Assembly (NCBI RefSeq): GCF_003390325.1 | Contig: NZ_QUOK01000002.1 | Coordinates: forward strand, 186,001-250,000 | Length of the DNA stretch: 64,000 nt | Direction of reading: 5' to 3' | Source of the DNA: Rhodohalobacter sp. SW132 | Lineage (GTDB): Bacteria; Bacteroidota; Rhodothermia; Balneolales; Balneolaceae | In this document: positions 45,939 through 56,130 of the stretch, piece by piece | Layout of the letters: each line of letters begins with the position of its first letter | Numbering within the stretch: position 1 is the stretch's first letter | Translations under genes and position numbers: made by a program | Notes under the pieces: generated by a model | What the model was told of the DNA's origin: nothing | The model's database searches: none | Seen by the model: the letters and a program-made list of their open reading frames with translations, nothing else

Positions 45939-47690
45939 ATGATTTTTCACCGGATATTATTATGTGGATTATTGTTGGTTATTGCATCAGCATGCACAAC
46001 CAGTAAGTGGACTGTTGTGGATGAACATGCAATAAATCCAGCCGAAAGTGCTGAAGTAGTCGCTGTATCTGAGCTATTACTGGCAGAGGAATTGCCAACG
46101 ATTGAAAATCCGGTTCTTACGTTATCTCCCTATAGGGTTGAGCAGCGTGAATACACAGAAAGAATTCAAATACAGCGGATGGTGCAGGAGTACAGGCCAA
46201 AATGGGGATTTGCCGTTCTTGCCGCAGCCGGTTCGGTACTCTCATTTACTGCTGCGAACAGCGGATATCTCATCTCCTCACCCTCGACGACACAGCAGGT
46301 TTCATTGAATGCAGTAGGTGTCTTTTTGGGGACACTGGCGGCCACTAATCTACGGGAATCCGGAGACCCCATTCAAACCGATGAGTCCCGTTTTCTCCGG
46401 CAATCTGGCACCGATCTTCGAACTGATACGCTTTCAATTCAGCAAACGATCGACCAAACAGCATCAATATCGGTTCTTGTAGACGATGAGGAGGTTTTTT
46501 ACGATTCAACGGTACAACTTTCAGGCAACAAGATTGAACTAAATCTCGGTGCTCTTGCAGCGGAATTTAGCGGCACAATCATGGAAAGTTCTACTGTCAC
46601 TGTAACGTCTGAGCTGGATGGTAATGCTTCCGTGCACACCATTGATGTTCTCGATTTTATGGAGCACAGATTTATTATTCAGGATCCGGTTGCACAACTG
46701 CGCAGCAGTCCAACCATCACACAGGATAATATAATTGCTGAATTAGGTGAGGGCAGTTCATTGAAGCAGTTGGAATTGCATGATGATCAATGGGTTCGGG
46801 TTGAATACGGATCGGTTGAAGCGTATGCATTGAGAACCGCGGGTGAAACAGCTTTACGATCAACTGCAGAAAGCGGACCCGCACTTTTGGTTGAGCTGAG
46901 TGATATCCCGTTCGGAGAAATTGACGTTGAAAATTCATTACCCATTCTGAAATCAAATAATCCCAACGACCGGGCTATTGTGATTTCGGGCAATCGAAAT
47001 AATCTGGCTGGAATCCGGCAGTACACCGAGCGGGATGCGCGGTTATTTCGTCATTATATGAGAACTTCGCTGCGAATGGAAAACGATCAGATCATTGAAT
47101 TAGAAAGCCCCGGATTATCTGAATGGCCAAATGAACTACAGTTTTGCAGAAATCTTACCGGCGGATCAGTTGTGGTCTATCTATCCGGATTTGCCCGTTA
47201 TCCGTCAGATGATAGTGATCAGCAAATGGTGATGTATCATCTTGATGAAGATGGTAACGAGGAGACTTTACCGCTGTATCATGTTATGGAAGAACTGGCC
47301 CGTTGCGGAGCTGAAAAACTGTTTGTGTTTGTTGACCTTGAATATGTTCGTGAGGGTGAAGAAGGGCGAATGATCACACAGCTGAATGGGAACAGCAGGA
47401 GGCAGCAACAACTCGCAAACCGGCTGCTTGAACGTTTTCCAAATGCCTTTGTTCTTTTTGGTAACCGCGTTGGGCAGCGCTCTTCACTATACAGAGGCTC
47501 GGTAGAAGAGGATATGAGACACCATCTATTTCCATACTATCTTGCTGATGCACTTAAGCAAAGGCGAACCCGGATGTCCGACCTCTTCAGGCATCTCGAA
47601 AATAACGTAGATTATACGTCGAGAAGACTACACGACCGGCCGCAGGAAGTTCAGGGATTTGGAAACTTCATGCTTGATATCTCGCAATGA
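45939..47690 (+). CDS. Lipoprotein with SH3-like domain and inactive caspase-like domain
   Basis: 583 aa. Lipobox ASAC (Cys19). Region about 85-135 is hydrophobic. SH3b-like domain about 242-305 (PVAQLRSSPTI, GEGSSLKQLELHDDQWVRVEYG). From about 315 the layout follows bacterial peptidase C14 (caspase-like) proteins: PFGEIDVENSLP, NPNDRAIVISGNRN, ERDARLFRHYM, then VVVYLSGFARY and EKLFVFVDLEYV. At the places where active enzymes have SGHG and DAC, this one has F418 and E468, so both catalytic residues are absent. It probably acts by binding, as a scaffold. The fold call rests on motif order and needs a profile search. Confidence 0.6.
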   Translation: MIFHRILLCGLLLVIASACTTSKWTVVDEHAINPAESAEVVAVSELLLAEELPTIENPVLTLSPYRVEQREYTERIQIQRMVQEYRPKWGFAVLAAAGSVLSFTAANSGYLISSPSTTQQVSLNAVGVFLGTLAATNLRESGDPIQTDESRFLRQSGTDLRTDTLSIQQTIDQTASISVLVDDEEVFYDSTVQLSGNKIELNLGALAAEFSGTIMESSTVTVTSELDGNASVHTIDVLDFMEHRFIIQDPVAQLRSSPTITQDNIIAELGEGSSLKQLELHDDQWVRVEYGSVEAYALRTAGETALRSTAESGPALLVELSDIPFGEIDVENSLPILKSNNPNDRAIVISGNRNNLAGIRQYTERDARLFRHYMRTSLRMENDQIIELESPGLSEWPNELQFCRNLTGGSVVVYLSGFARYPSDDSDQQMVMYHLDEDGNEETLPLYHVMEELARCGAEKLFVFVDLEYVREGEEGRMITQLNGNSRRQQQLANRLLERFPNAFVLFGNRVGQRSSLYRGSVEEDMRHHLFPYYLADALKQRRTRMSDLFRHLENNVDYTSRRLHDRPQEVQGFGNFMLDISQ

Positions 47691-48550
47691 TGAGTGGCTG
47701 GATTTACATCCTTCTAAGTTCAGTTTGTTCCGTTGCCATTGCCCATTTTTTAAAAGCCGCAGAGTTTAAGAAACTGGATACTGTTAAAGTTCTTACGGTA
47801 AACTACGTCATCGCGGCTTGTATAGCATTTCTAACTCCTTCCGGTGCTGAGATTCCCTCAAATATATCGGAACAAATTCCGGCCCTTCTGCTTGCTGCAC
47901 TGGTCGGTGTGATATTCATCGCCAACTTTTTTATTTACAGTAAATCTGTTAGCAAAAACGGTGTAGGGATCAGCGTAGCGGCGATGCGGATATCTCTTTT
48001 GATTCCCGTGTTGCTCTCAACAATCTGGTATCTTGAGCCGCTTGAAACCCGACAGTGGATTGGGATTGGATCCGTATTTATTGCGCTCTTTCTCCTTCTG
48101 CCAAATAAGAGAAAAATGATTCGTGAACCGCTTAGTGCCGCCTGGCTTCTGGTCTTATTGTTTGTAGGAACAGGACTTGGAGACGGTTCTTTGAAAATAT
48201 TCGAGGTAGAGTTTTTATCTTTGGTTTCTAAAGAACAGTTTATGGGAACGGTATTTTTAAGTTCTACAGTAGTCGGTTTAATTGTGATATTTGCTAAAGG
48301 AAAGTTTAAGTTTACCAGGCAGGAACTGCTGCTTGGCGCACTGATTGGCGTTCCCAATCTATACTCCGCAATTTTCTTAATCGAGGCACTTGAACGAATG
48401 AACGGCGCTGTTGTATACAGTACCATCAATATTCTGACAGTGCTGGGGGCAACACTACTTGGAATGATTCGGTGGGGGGACAGTCTGACCGTATTTCAAT
48501 GGACGGGTATAGCAGCTACAATCATATCAATTCTACTATTAGTTTCATGA
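47687..48550 (+). CDS. EamA/DMT-family permease
   Basis: 287 aa, about ten membrane segments in two EamA halves, beginning at an ATG that overlaps the preceding stop by 4 bp. Repeated features include SKNGVGISVAAMRISLLIPVLLS and VVYSTINILTVLGATLLGMIRWGD, typical of drug/metabolite transporters. Substrate unknown. Its stop overlaps the pta start codon (ATGA), so the two are translationally coupled. Confidence 0.88.
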   Translation: MMSGWIYILLSSVCSVAIAHFLKAAEFKKLDTVKVLTVNYVIAACIAFLTPSGAEIPSNISEQIPALLLAALVGVIFIANFFIYSKSVSKNGVGISVAAMRISLLIPVLLSTIWYLEPLETRQWIGIGSVFIALFLLLPNKRKMIREPLSAAWLLVLLFVGTGLGDGSLKIFEVEFLSLVSKEQFMGTVFLSSTVVGLIVIFAKGKFKFTRQELLLGALIGVPNLYSAIFLIEALERMNGAVVYSTINILTVLGATLLGMIRWGDSLTVFQWTGIAATIISILLLVS

Positions 48551-49539
48551 AAGATTCCATCTTACAACAGATTCTTACTACAAGTTCGCAATTAAATAAA
48601 AAAATTGTATTTCCGGAAGCCGGTCGTGATCCGCGTGTATTACATGCGGTGTCGCACCTGACTTCAACAGGTGCAGCCGTGCCAGTTCTGATAAGTGAAG
48701 CTGGAAGTGTAGAAGCACTTGCTGATGCCGAAAATATTGAGTTGCCGGATGATATCCGCATCATTAATGCTGATGATAAACAGGGACTTAAAGAAAGAAC
48801 TGTTTTTTTTGAAAAGAAGTTAAGTCATAAAAATCCAACGAAAGACCAGATTCTGCTGCTTGCTAAAAACCCGTTAATGATAGCAGGCTGGCTGGTTGCC
48901 ACAGGTCAGGCCGATGGCGCTGTGGCCGGATCCATTGCGTCCACTGCTGATGTCATTCGTGCATCGATTCGCACGATAGGTACGTCAGAGGGTGCAAAAC
49001 TGGTTTCAAGTACATTTCTGATGGAACTGACTGATGGACGCGTGCTCACGTATGCTGATTGCGGTGTCGTTCCATATCCCGATTCAGAGCAGCTGGCGGA
49101 TATCGCAATATCTTCCGGGGAGACACACCGGAAGTTAACCGGTCAGGATCCGAAAATTGCCTTTCTTTCATTCTCTACGAAAGGAAGTGCTGATCATGAA
49201 CGGGTTGATCTGGTGCGTGAAGCGCTGTTTCTGGCTAAAAAGAAAAAAAATGAGTGGGCGATGGATGGCGAACTTCAATTTGATTCTGCTTTTGTGCCGG
49301 ATGTTGCCAGGAGAAAATCCCCCGATTCAGAAGTTGCCGGCCAGGCGAATGTTTATATTTTTCCAAACCTTGATGCAGGGAATATCGCTTACAAAATCAC
49401 CGAAAGAGTAGGAGGGGCTACCGCTATTGGCCCGATCCTCCAGGGACTTGCAAAACCTTACATGGATCTATCCCGCGGCTGCTCCAAAGAAGACATTTTC
49501 TATGCCGCGTGTATCGCATCTGTTTTATCCGATTCGTAG
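48547..49539 (+). CDS. pta: Phosphate acetyltransferase
   Basis: 330 aa from the ATG at 48547 that overlaps the EamA stop by 4 bp; a start at 48472 would add 25 residues inside the EamA gene and is unlikely. Short form, PTA_PTB domain only: KKIVFPEAGRDPRVLHA, ADGAVAGSIASTADVIRASIRTIG, FLSFSTKGSADH and ANVYIFPNLDAGNIAYKITER. Interconverts acetyl-CoA and acetyl phosphate. No ackA is in the window. A tandem hairpin array starts immediately after its stop codon. Confidence 0.95.
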   Translation: MKDSILQQILTTSSQLNKKIVFPEAGRDPRVLHAVSHLTSTGAAVPVLISEAGSVEALADAENIELPDDIRIINADDKQGLKERTVFFEKKLSHKNPTKDQILLLAKNPLMIAGWLVATGQADGAVAGSIASTADVIRASIRTIGTSEGAKLVSSTFLMELTDGRVLTYADCGVVPYPDSEQLADIAISSGETHRKLTGQDPKIAFLSFSTKGSADHERVDLVREALFLAKKKKNEWAMDGELQFDSAFVPDVARRKSPDSEVAGQANVYIFPNLDAGNIAYKITERVGGATAIGPILQGLAKPYMDLSRGCSKEDIFYAACIASVLSDS

Positions 49540-49922
49540 AGATATCTTGGATGTGTGCCTTTGTCCGTCCCTCAGATATGGTATTTCTCAGGACTCAAAA
49601 GTGGTTCGGGTTCAGCGGTTGGTTTTGACTTATCATCCGGCCCGGAAATGATCGAACAGAAATACCATGTCTTGGATTGGTGCCTTTGCCCGTAACTCAG
49701 ATATGGTATTTCTCAAGGCTCGGAAGTGGTTCGTGTTTAGCGGTTGGTTTTGAGTCATCATTCTGCAAGGAAATGAACAAACAGAAATACCATATCTTGG
49801 ATTGGTGCCTTTGCCCGTCGCTTAGATATGGTATTTCTCAGGGTTCGAAAGTGGTTTGGGTTCAGCGGTTGGTTTTGACTCATCATTCGGCCCGGAAATG
49901 ATCGAACAGAAATACCATATCT
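49540..49922. repeat. Three tandem 125-bp repeats, each with long inverted arms
   Basis: Left arms AGATATGGTATTTCT at 49574-49588, 49699-49713 and 49824-49838; right arms AGAAATACCATATCT (first copy ends GTCT) at 49658-49672, 49783-49797 and 49908-49922. The period is exactly 125 bp. Each 99-bp arm-to-arm unit can fold into one hairpin, and the 26-bp spacer (TGGATTGGTGCCTTTGCCCG type) is also conserved. ORFs across it are not credible. The rest of the gap to sufB (49923-50171) shows nothing else but AT-rich promoter-like sequence. Confidence 0.85.
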
Positions 49923-50171
49923 CTTTTCGCTTCTGGTGATAACTGCGGGCAATAGCATATATCAGTAAACTCAATTAGCTGAAAATGAAGGGATTGCGGA
50001 TATTCGAACAGTTCTGAGAAAGGCTTTAAAGCGGGGAATAATTTGCTTATCTTTATTCATTCCAAATAAGGATAAGGCAATTTTGAATGCCCGGTCCTGA
50101 ACGTGCAGTAATGATGTTGTGTTCAGCAGTAAGATAGATTAAACAACTCAATTTTTAAAATTTCTGAATTT

Positions 50172-51614
50172 ATGAGTGAGACTAAAGAATTAGAAACAAT
50201 GATCGGTGAAGAGTATAAATATGGTTTCACCACCGATGTTGAATATGATGAATTCCCGAAGGGTTTGAATGAGGATATTGTTCGAAAGATTTCAGAAATA
50301 AAAGAAGAGCCGGAGTGGATGACAGAGTTTCGGCTGAAATCTTTCAGGGCATGGAAAGAGATGACAGAACCAGACTGGTTCAATGCTACCTATGAAAGCC
50401 CGAAATTTGATGAAATCCAGTACTACTCATCGCCCAAGGATAAACCAAAGGTCGACAGCCTGGATGACATCGATCCAAAAATCAAAGAAACATACGACAA
50501 GCTGGGAATTCCACTTGAAGAACAGAAAATGTTGTCTGGTGTTGCTGTGGATGCGGTATTTGACAGTGTTTCGATTTTTACCACATTCAAAGAAAAACTT
50601 GCTGAAGCCGGCGTGATTTTTTGCTCAATCTCAGAGGCGATTCAGAAATATCCCGAACTTGTGAAAAAGTATATGGGATCGGTAGTTCCAGCGCGTGATA
50701 ACTTCTATTCCGCACTGAATTCCGCAGTGTTTTCTGATGGTTCGTTCTGTTACGTGCCAAAAGATACCATCTGCCCGATGGAACTCTCTACATATTTCCG
50801 TATCAACAACATGGATTCCGGTCAGTTTGAGCGAACGCTGATTATTGCTGAAGAGAATAGTCATGTGAGCTACCTCGAAGGGTGTACCGCGCCGATGTAT
50901 GATAAAAATCTTCTTCACGCAGCAGTTGTTGAGCTGGTTGCCATGGATAATGCAGAAATCAAGTACTCCACAATTCAGAACTGGTACGCCGGTGATGAAG
51001 ATGGAAAAGGCGGTATTTATAATTTTGTAACCAAGCGTGGTCTTTGCAAAGGTGACAATTCTAAAATCTCATGGACTCAGCTTGAGACCGGTTCAGCCGT
51101 AACGCTCAAATACCCAAGTGTGATCATGAAAGGTGACAACTCCGTGGGTGAGTTTTTCTCCGTGGCCGTTACAAACAAAAGGCAGCAGGCGGATACCGGT
51201 ACGAAAATGATCCATATCGGGAAAAACACAAAGAGCACAATTATCTCGAAAGGGATTTCTGCCGGGAAATCAAACAACAGTTATCGCGGTGAGGTGAAGA
51301 TCAGTAAAAAAGCAGAGAATGCGCGTAACTACTCACAGTGCGACTCTATGCTGATTGGTCAGACCTGCGGAGCTCATACGTTCCCTTACATTGAATCTGC
51401 CAACCCAACAGGGAAAATTGAGCACGAAGCGACAACCTCTCGTGTAGGAGAAGATCAGATCTTTTACCTGCAGCAGCGGGGCTTAAGTGAAGATGATGCC
51501 ATTTCGCTGATCGTGAATGGTTTCTGTAAGGAAGTGTTGAAAGAGCTGCCAATGGAATTTGCGGTTGAAGCCAATAAACTTCTTGGAATTAAGCTTGAAG
51601 GAAGTGTTGGCTAA
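50172..51614 (+). CDS. sufB: Fe-S cluster assembly scaffold subunit SufB
   Basis: 480 aa, full length. Beta-helix core of the SufBCD scaffold. Typical stretches: [34 protein letters not shown] with the conserved Cys, [40 protein letters not shown] and the C-terminal [17 protein letters not shown]. First gene of the suf operon sufB-C-D-S-nfu-sufA-DUF2480. Confidence 0.98.
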   Translation: MSETKELETMIGEEYKYGFTTDVEYDEFPKGLNEDIVRKISEIKEEPEWMTEFRLKSFRAWKEMTEPDWFNATYESPKFDEIQYYSSPKDKPKVDSLDDIDPKIKETYDKLGIPLEEQKMLSGVAVDAVFDSVSIFTTFKEKLAEAGVIFCSISEAIQKYPELVKKYMGSVVPARDNFYSALNSAVFSDGSFCYVPKDTICPMELSTYFRINNMDSGQFERTLIIAEENSHVSYLEGCTAPMYDKNLLHAAVVELVAMDNAEIKYSTIQNWYAGDEDGKGGIYNFVTKRGLCKGDNSKISWTQLETGSAVTLKYPSVIMKGDNSVGEFFSVAVTNKRQQADTGTKMIHIGKNTKSTIISKGISAGKSNNSYRGEVKISKKAENARNYSQCDSMLIGQTCGAHTFPYIESANPTGKIEHEATTSRVGEDQIFYLQQRGLSEDDAISLIVNGFCKEVLKELPMEFAVEANKLLGIKLEGSVG

Positions 51615-51766
51615 GTAGTTCTCCCAAAGCAAACAGGGAAAGTTTAAGATTGAAATCGTTTCAGGATTGAACCGGAACCTCAAAACTAATTTAATTATGA
51701 GACTCCGGCTGAAGTTCTGAACGACACAAAAGTATTAAATACAAACAAAACCAAATCGTAATAAAA

Positions 51767-52540
51767 GTGTTAGAAATTAAAGATTTACACGTTGTAGTAG
51801 AGGGTGAAGATACAGAGATCCTCAAAGGAGTGAACCTCAAAATCAACAAAGGAGAAATCCATGCCATCATGGGACCAAACGGAAGCGGGAAAAGTACGCT
51901 TTCAAAAGTGGTTGCCGGTCATCCCGAATACGAAGTAACCAAAGGTGACATCCTTTATAATGGCGAAAGTATTCTCGAACTCGATCCGGATGAGCGGGCG
52001 CATGCAGGAATCTTTCTTGCATTCCAGTATCCTGTTGAAGTTCCGGGCGTGACCAACACTACGCTTCTGCGTGAATCGTACAATACGATCGCAGCTTCCC
52101 GTGGCCGTGAAGAACTCGATCCCCTGGAATTTGAAGATTATATCCAGGATAAACTCGAACTCGTGGGTATGAACCCCGAATTTTTGCAAAGAAGTGTGAA
52201 TGCCGGGTTTTCAGGCGGTGAGAAGAAAAGAAATGAAATCTTTCAAATGGCCGTACTGAGGCCGCAACTCTCTTTTCTTGATGAAACGGATTCAGGACTC
52301 GATATCGATGCACTGAAAATTGTATCAGAAGCGATTAATCAGCTTCATGGCGAAGAAGATTCCGTTGTACTGGTAACACATTATCAGCGTCTGCTCAATT
52401 ACATTGAACCCGATTTTGTACACGTAATGATCGGCGGAAAAGTAGCGAAATCCGGTGATAAAGATCTTGCTCTGAAACTTGAAGATCAGGGTTATGACTG
52501 GCTGAATGCATATGCAACTGTAAACGGAGAGGGGAAGTAA
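51767..52540 (+). CDS. sufC: Fe-S cluster assembly ATPase SufC
   Basis: 257 aa, starting at GTG (51767). ABC-type ATPase: Walker [10 protein letters not shown], signature SGGEKKRNE, Walker [15 protein letters not shown], then H-loop VTHYQRLL. It forms the SufBC2D complex. The 152-bp gap after sufB contains nothing else. Its stop overlaps the sufD start by 1 bp. Confidence 0.98.
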   Translation: MLEIKDLHVVVEGEDTEILKGVNLKINKGEIHAIMGPNGSGKSTLSKVVAGHPEYEVTKGDILYNGESILELDPDERAHAGIFLAFQYPVEVPGVTNTTLLRESYNTIAASRGREELDPLEFEDYIQDKLELVGMNPEFLQRSVNAGFSGGEKKRNEIFQMAVLRPQLSFLDETDSGLDIDALKIVSEAINQLHGEEDSVVLVTHYQRLLNYIEPDFVHVMIGGKVAKSGDKDLALKLEDQGYDWLNAYATVNGEGK

Positions 52541-53865
52541 TGGCACATCCTACACAGGTTGAACCATCATTTTTGCACGAGCTGGCAAAATACGCGCCGG
52601 ATGTCGAGAGTGCGTTTATGAGAAAAATACGGGAACAGAGTCTTGTGAAACTGAACTCTACACCATTTCCCACACGGAAAATGGAAGACTGGCAGTTTAC
52701 CGACCTCAAACCGATTACCCGGACTGAATACGTAACAAAGTCCGAAGCCGGGCTTAAACCAGCGATTGACGTAGAAAAATATTTTATCCCTGAATCAGAC
52801 AGAAGTCGTCTCGTATTTATAAACGGACAGTACCAGGAGAAATATTCTTCCATCGGCGGACTCGGAAACGGAGTTACTGTAGGAAATTTATCTGATCATC
52901 TGGAAGACAAAAACGTTCAGGAATACCTGAATACTCTGGTAGATTACGAAAACGACCCATTTGTGGAGTTTAACGGTTTGATGTTTACCGATGGCGTATT
53001 CATTCACCTCGAAAAAGAGGCCAGGGCAGAAGCACCCATTCACGTCCTCAATCTCTATACCGATTCCAGCAAACCGTATGTGGCTACACCGCGTATGCTG
53101 GTTGTTGCTGAAGAAGAATCAGATGTTACAATTATAGAAGATCATATCGGACTGGCGGACAACAGCTATCTCACGATTCCTGTTTGTGAAATCAAGGTGA
53201 AAAAAGGTGCGCATATTCATCACGCCCGGATTCAGCGCGACAGCCTGAGTGCCGTTCATGTTTCCCGGCCGATCGCTTATGTTGAAAAGAATTCAGAATA
53301 TCACTCCTACACCATCACACTCGGAGCAAAACTCACAAGAAATGAGCCGAAAGTGATTCAGGAGGATGAAGAAGTTGATTTTACACTCGACGGACTGGTA
53401 TTGATTGATGGCGATCAGATCGCGGATACACATTCCACAATGGATCACAAATTTTCTCATGCCGAGAGCCATCAGCTTCACAAAGTTGTGGTGAATGGTA
53501 ATGCTCACAGCATTTTCAACGGAAAGATTTTCGTTCGGCGTGATGCACAGAAAATTGATTCATTCCAGGAAAACCGGAACCTGCTTCTTTCACGAGACGG
53601 ATTGGTAAATACCAAGCCGCAGCTCGAAATTTTTGCCGATGACGTGCTCTGTTCACACGGTGCAACCATTGGTCAGCTCGACCCGGAAGAGGTGTTTTAC
53701 CTGCAGAGCCGGGGAATGACCGAGCAGAAAGCGAAAGAGGTTTTAACCTACGCTTTTGCACTGGAAACAATTGAAAACATTAAAGTTGATTCAGTCCACA
53801 AATTACTGATCGACGAAGTGTACCGTTATACAAAAGCAAACAACGTTGCCAAGGTAACTGCATGA
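52540..53865 (+). CDS. sufD: Fe-S cluster assembly protein SufD
   Basis: 441 aa. SufB paralogue in the SufBC2D complex. Conserved stretches: PTRKMEDWQFTDLKPI, GAHIHHARIQRDSLSAVHVS, HKFSHAESHQLHKVVVNGNAHSIFNGKIFVR (the catalytic His region) and EEVFYLQSRGMTEQKAKEVL. Overlaps sufC by 1 bp and sufS by 4 bp. Confidence 0.98.
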   Translation: MAHPTQVEPSFLHELAKYAPDVESAFMRKIREQSLVKLNSTPFPTRKMEDWQFTDLKPITRTEYVTKSEAGLKPAIDVEKYFIPESDRSRLVFINGQYQEKYSSIGGLGNGVTVGNLSDHLEDKNVQEYLNTLVDYENDPFVEFNGLMFTDGVFIHLEKEARAEAPIHVLNLYTDSSKPYVATPRMLVVAEEESDVTIIEDHIGLADNSYLTIPVCEIKVKKGAHIHHARIQRDSLSAVHVSRPIAYVEKNSEYHSYTITLGAKLTRNEPKVIQEDEEVDFTLDGLVLIDGDQIADTHSTMDHKFSHAESHQLHKVVVNGNAHSIFNGKIFVRRDAQKIDSFQENRNLLLSRDGLVNTKPQLEIFADDVLCSHGATIGQLDPEEVFYLQSRGMTEQKAKEVLTYAFALETIENIKVDSVHKLLIDEVYRYTKANNVAKVTA

Positions 53866-55109
53866 GTGAACTTGTGACCTCCATACCGACTAAAGTCGAT
53901 TTTGATAAGATCCGGGAAGATTTCCCGGTTCTATCACAACAAGTAAACGGGCATCCGCTTGTTTACCTCGACAATGGTGCGTCCAGCCAGATGCCAGCGA
54001 TGGTTGCTGACAGGCTGGATCATTACCACCGGTATGAGCACGCCAATGTGCACAGAGGAATTCACACACTCAGTCAGAAAGCAACCGATGCGTATGAACT
54101 GACCCGTAAAAAAGTTCAGGAATTCATCAACGCACGGCATGTTGATGAAATCGTCTACACGACGGGCACAACCGATTCCATCAACCTGGTTGCACACTCT
54201 TTCGGTACGAAGTTTTTTGAAGAGGGTGATGAAATTATTCTCAGCCAGATGGAGCATCACGCCAATATTGTCCCCTGGCAGATGATCGCCGAACGAACCG
54301 GTGCCGTTATCAAGGTAATCCCGGTGGATGACACCGGCGAACTCGATATGGAGGCTTACAAGTCACTTCTATCATCAAAAACAAAAATGGTAGCGGTTAT
54401 TCATGTATCAAACGCACTGGGTACGGTAAATCCGGTGAAAGAGATCACGGATTTGGCCCACGAACAGAATGCTAAAGTTCTGATTGACGGAGCTCAATCT
54501 GTTCCGCATCAGCCGGTTGATGTACAGGATATAGGGTGTGATTTTTTCGCTTTTTCTGCACACAAGATGTGTGGCCCAACCGGGTTTGGAATCCTGTACG
54601 GAAAGAAAGAGCTGCTGGATCAAATGCCACCCTACAGAGGCGGCGGAGACATGATCGATAAGGTGAGCTTTGAAGAGACCACATACAACGTAACTCCCTT
54701 TAGATTTGAGGCCGGAACACCGCCCATTTCCGCAGGAATTGGTCTCAGTACCGCAATTGATTATCTCAACAAAATCGGGATGGATCAGATTGCAGCGCGC
54801 GAACATGAGATTGTCTCTTACGCATACAATAAACTCCAAAAAATTGACGGCTTACGGTTTATCGGGGATTCCGAAAACAGAGCCTCGGTAATCTCATTTG
54901 TGTTTGATGATATACATGCATCGGATATGGGAACCTTGCTCGATAAAAGAGGCATCGCCGTGCGGACAGGTCACCATTGTGCCCAACCCACTCTGAGAAG
55001 ATTTAATGTACCGGCAACTACACGGGCATCGTTTTCATTTTATAATACGAAAGACGACGCAGACCGCCTGGTTGATGGAATTGAGTATGTGAAAACATTT
55101 TTTGACTGA
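53862..55109 (+). CDS. sufS: Cysteine desulfurase SufS
   Basis: 415 aa, fold-type I PLP enzyme, group II desulfurase. PLP Lys235 in FSAHKMCGPTG; persulfide Cys373 in RTGHHCAQP. Supplies sulfur to SufBCD. It begins inside the sufD stop region (4-bp overlap). A sufE gene would normally follow but is not seen in the operon. Confidence 0.97.
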   Translation: MSELVTSIPTKVDFDKIREDFPVLSQQVNGHPLVYLDNGASSQMPAMVADRLDHYHRYEHANVHRGIHTLSQKATDAYELTRKKVQEFINARHVDEIVYTTGTTDSINLVAHSFGTKFFEEGDEIILSQMEHHANIVPWQMIAERTGAVIKVIPVDDTGELDMEAYKSLLSSKTKMVAVIHVSNALGTVNPVKEITDLAHEQNAKVLIDGAQSVPHQPVDVQDIGCDFFAFSAHKMCGPTGFGILYGKKELLDQMPPYRGGGDMIDKVSFEETTYNVTPFRFEAGTPPISAGIGLSTAIDYLNKIGMDQIAAREHEIVSYAYNKLQKIDGLRFIGDSENRASVISFVFDDIHASDMGTLLDKRGIAVRTGHHCAQPTLRRFNVPATTRASFSFYNTKDDADRLVDGIEYVKTFFD

Positions 55110-55155
55110 ACCGATATCTGAAACGACTTTTTGTAACTTAGAATAGCTTTTTATT

Positions 55156-55707
55156 ATGCCTAAAATTAAAGAAATAGAGCGTACACCGAACCCGGATGCC
55201 ATGCGATTTGTGCTGGGTGAACCCCTTACGAATGGTGTTACGAAATCGTTTGAAAATAGTGGAGAAGCCGAGCATGATGAACTGGCAAAAGCACTGTTCA
55301 ATATTGATCACGTAATTAATGTCTATTATGTAGATAAATACATCACGGTCACACAAGATGGCAAAGAGGTCTGGTCTGATCTTCTGCGCAAACTCGCACC
55401 ACCCATTCGCGAAGCAACACCGCAGCTTGATATTGAAGAAGATGCCGAAGTTCATGCATCCAAAGAAGTGCAGGAAACAGACGATCCGCGGCTTCAGCAA
55501 ATCAACCAGATGCTTGATGAACAGGTACGTCCATACCTGCTTGCTGATGGCGGCGGTTTGAAAATTATTGGCCTGGATGGAAACCGGCTGAAAGTTCACT
55601 ACCAGGGAGCTTGCGGTACATGTCCGACGGCTACATCCGGAACACTCTACGCAATTGAAAGTATGGTCAAGCGAATCGATCCCGAAATTCAGGTAATATC
55701 CGTTTAG
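55156..55707 (+). CDS. NifU-family Fe-S carrier (Nfu type)
   Basis: 183 aa. N-terminal Nfu_N-like domain (about 1-85: IERTPNPDAMRFVLGEPL), an acidic linker and a C-terminal NifU domain with the cluster-binding CxxC, C153 and C156 in GACGTCPTATSG. Carrier that passes 4Fe-4S clusters from the scaffold to apoproteins. It lies 46 bp after sufS and 7 bp before the A-type carrier gene. Confidence 0.95.
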   Translation: MPKIKEIERTPNPDAMRFVLGEPLTNGVTKSFENSGEAEHDELAKALFNIDHVINVYYVDKYITVTQDGKEVWSDLLRKLAPPIREATPQLDIEEDAEVHASKEVQETDDPRLQQINQMLDEQVRPYLLADGGGLKIIGLDGNRLKVHYQGACGTCPTATSGTLYAIESMVKRIDPEIQVISV

Positions 55708-55714
55708 GAGAATT

Positions 55715-56050
55715 ATGTCTATCACAATTACCGAACGAGCAGCCCGGCGGATCGAAGAGATCCGCCAAAGTCAAAATCACCCGGATGACACGCCACTGCG
55801 GGTTTCTGTAGTTAGTGGTGGCTGCTCAGGGCTCACGTATGATCTCGACTTCGACGCCGGTCAAACCGAAAAAGAAGGGGATAAAATCTTTGAGGATGAC
55901 GGTGTTAAGCTGATCGTGGATATGAAGAGTTTTCTCTACCTGGCCGGTACCAGGCTCGATTATACCGATGGACTGGAAGGGCAGGGGTTCCATTTCTACA
56001 ATCCAAATGCTACCCGTACTTGCTCCTGCGGAGAATCTTTCTCCCTCTGA
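55715..56050 (+). CDS. A-type Fe-S carrier (HesB/IscA/SufA family)
   Basis: 111 aa, usual length. Three cluster-binding cysteines: C37 in SGGCSGL, C103 and C105 in RTCSCGESF. Carries or delivers Fe-S clusters. SufA by context in the suf operon; the sequence alone does not separate it from ErpA or IscA. Confidence 0.95.
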   Translation: MSITITERAARRIEEIRQSQNHPDDTPLRVSVVSGGCSGLTYDLDFDAGQTEKEGDKIFEDDGVKLIVDMKSFLYLAGTRLDYTDGLEGQGFHFYNPNATRTCSCGESFSL

Positions 56051-56130
56051 TTCTGCTCTTTTTATACTCGCGACATTTCATTCGACTCCATTCTCCAACC
56101 TGAATAACACACGTTTGAACACTAAGTAAA

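Noticed and set aside
49427-49901. Two 74-codon ORFs across the tandem repeats sharing a CLCPSLRYGIS segment
   Set aside because: The similarity comes from the 125-bp DNA repeat and the inverted arms; no start context or domain.
49540-49922. CRISPR array
   Set aside because: Spacers are conserved between copies and the unit is 125 bp; no cas genes nearby.
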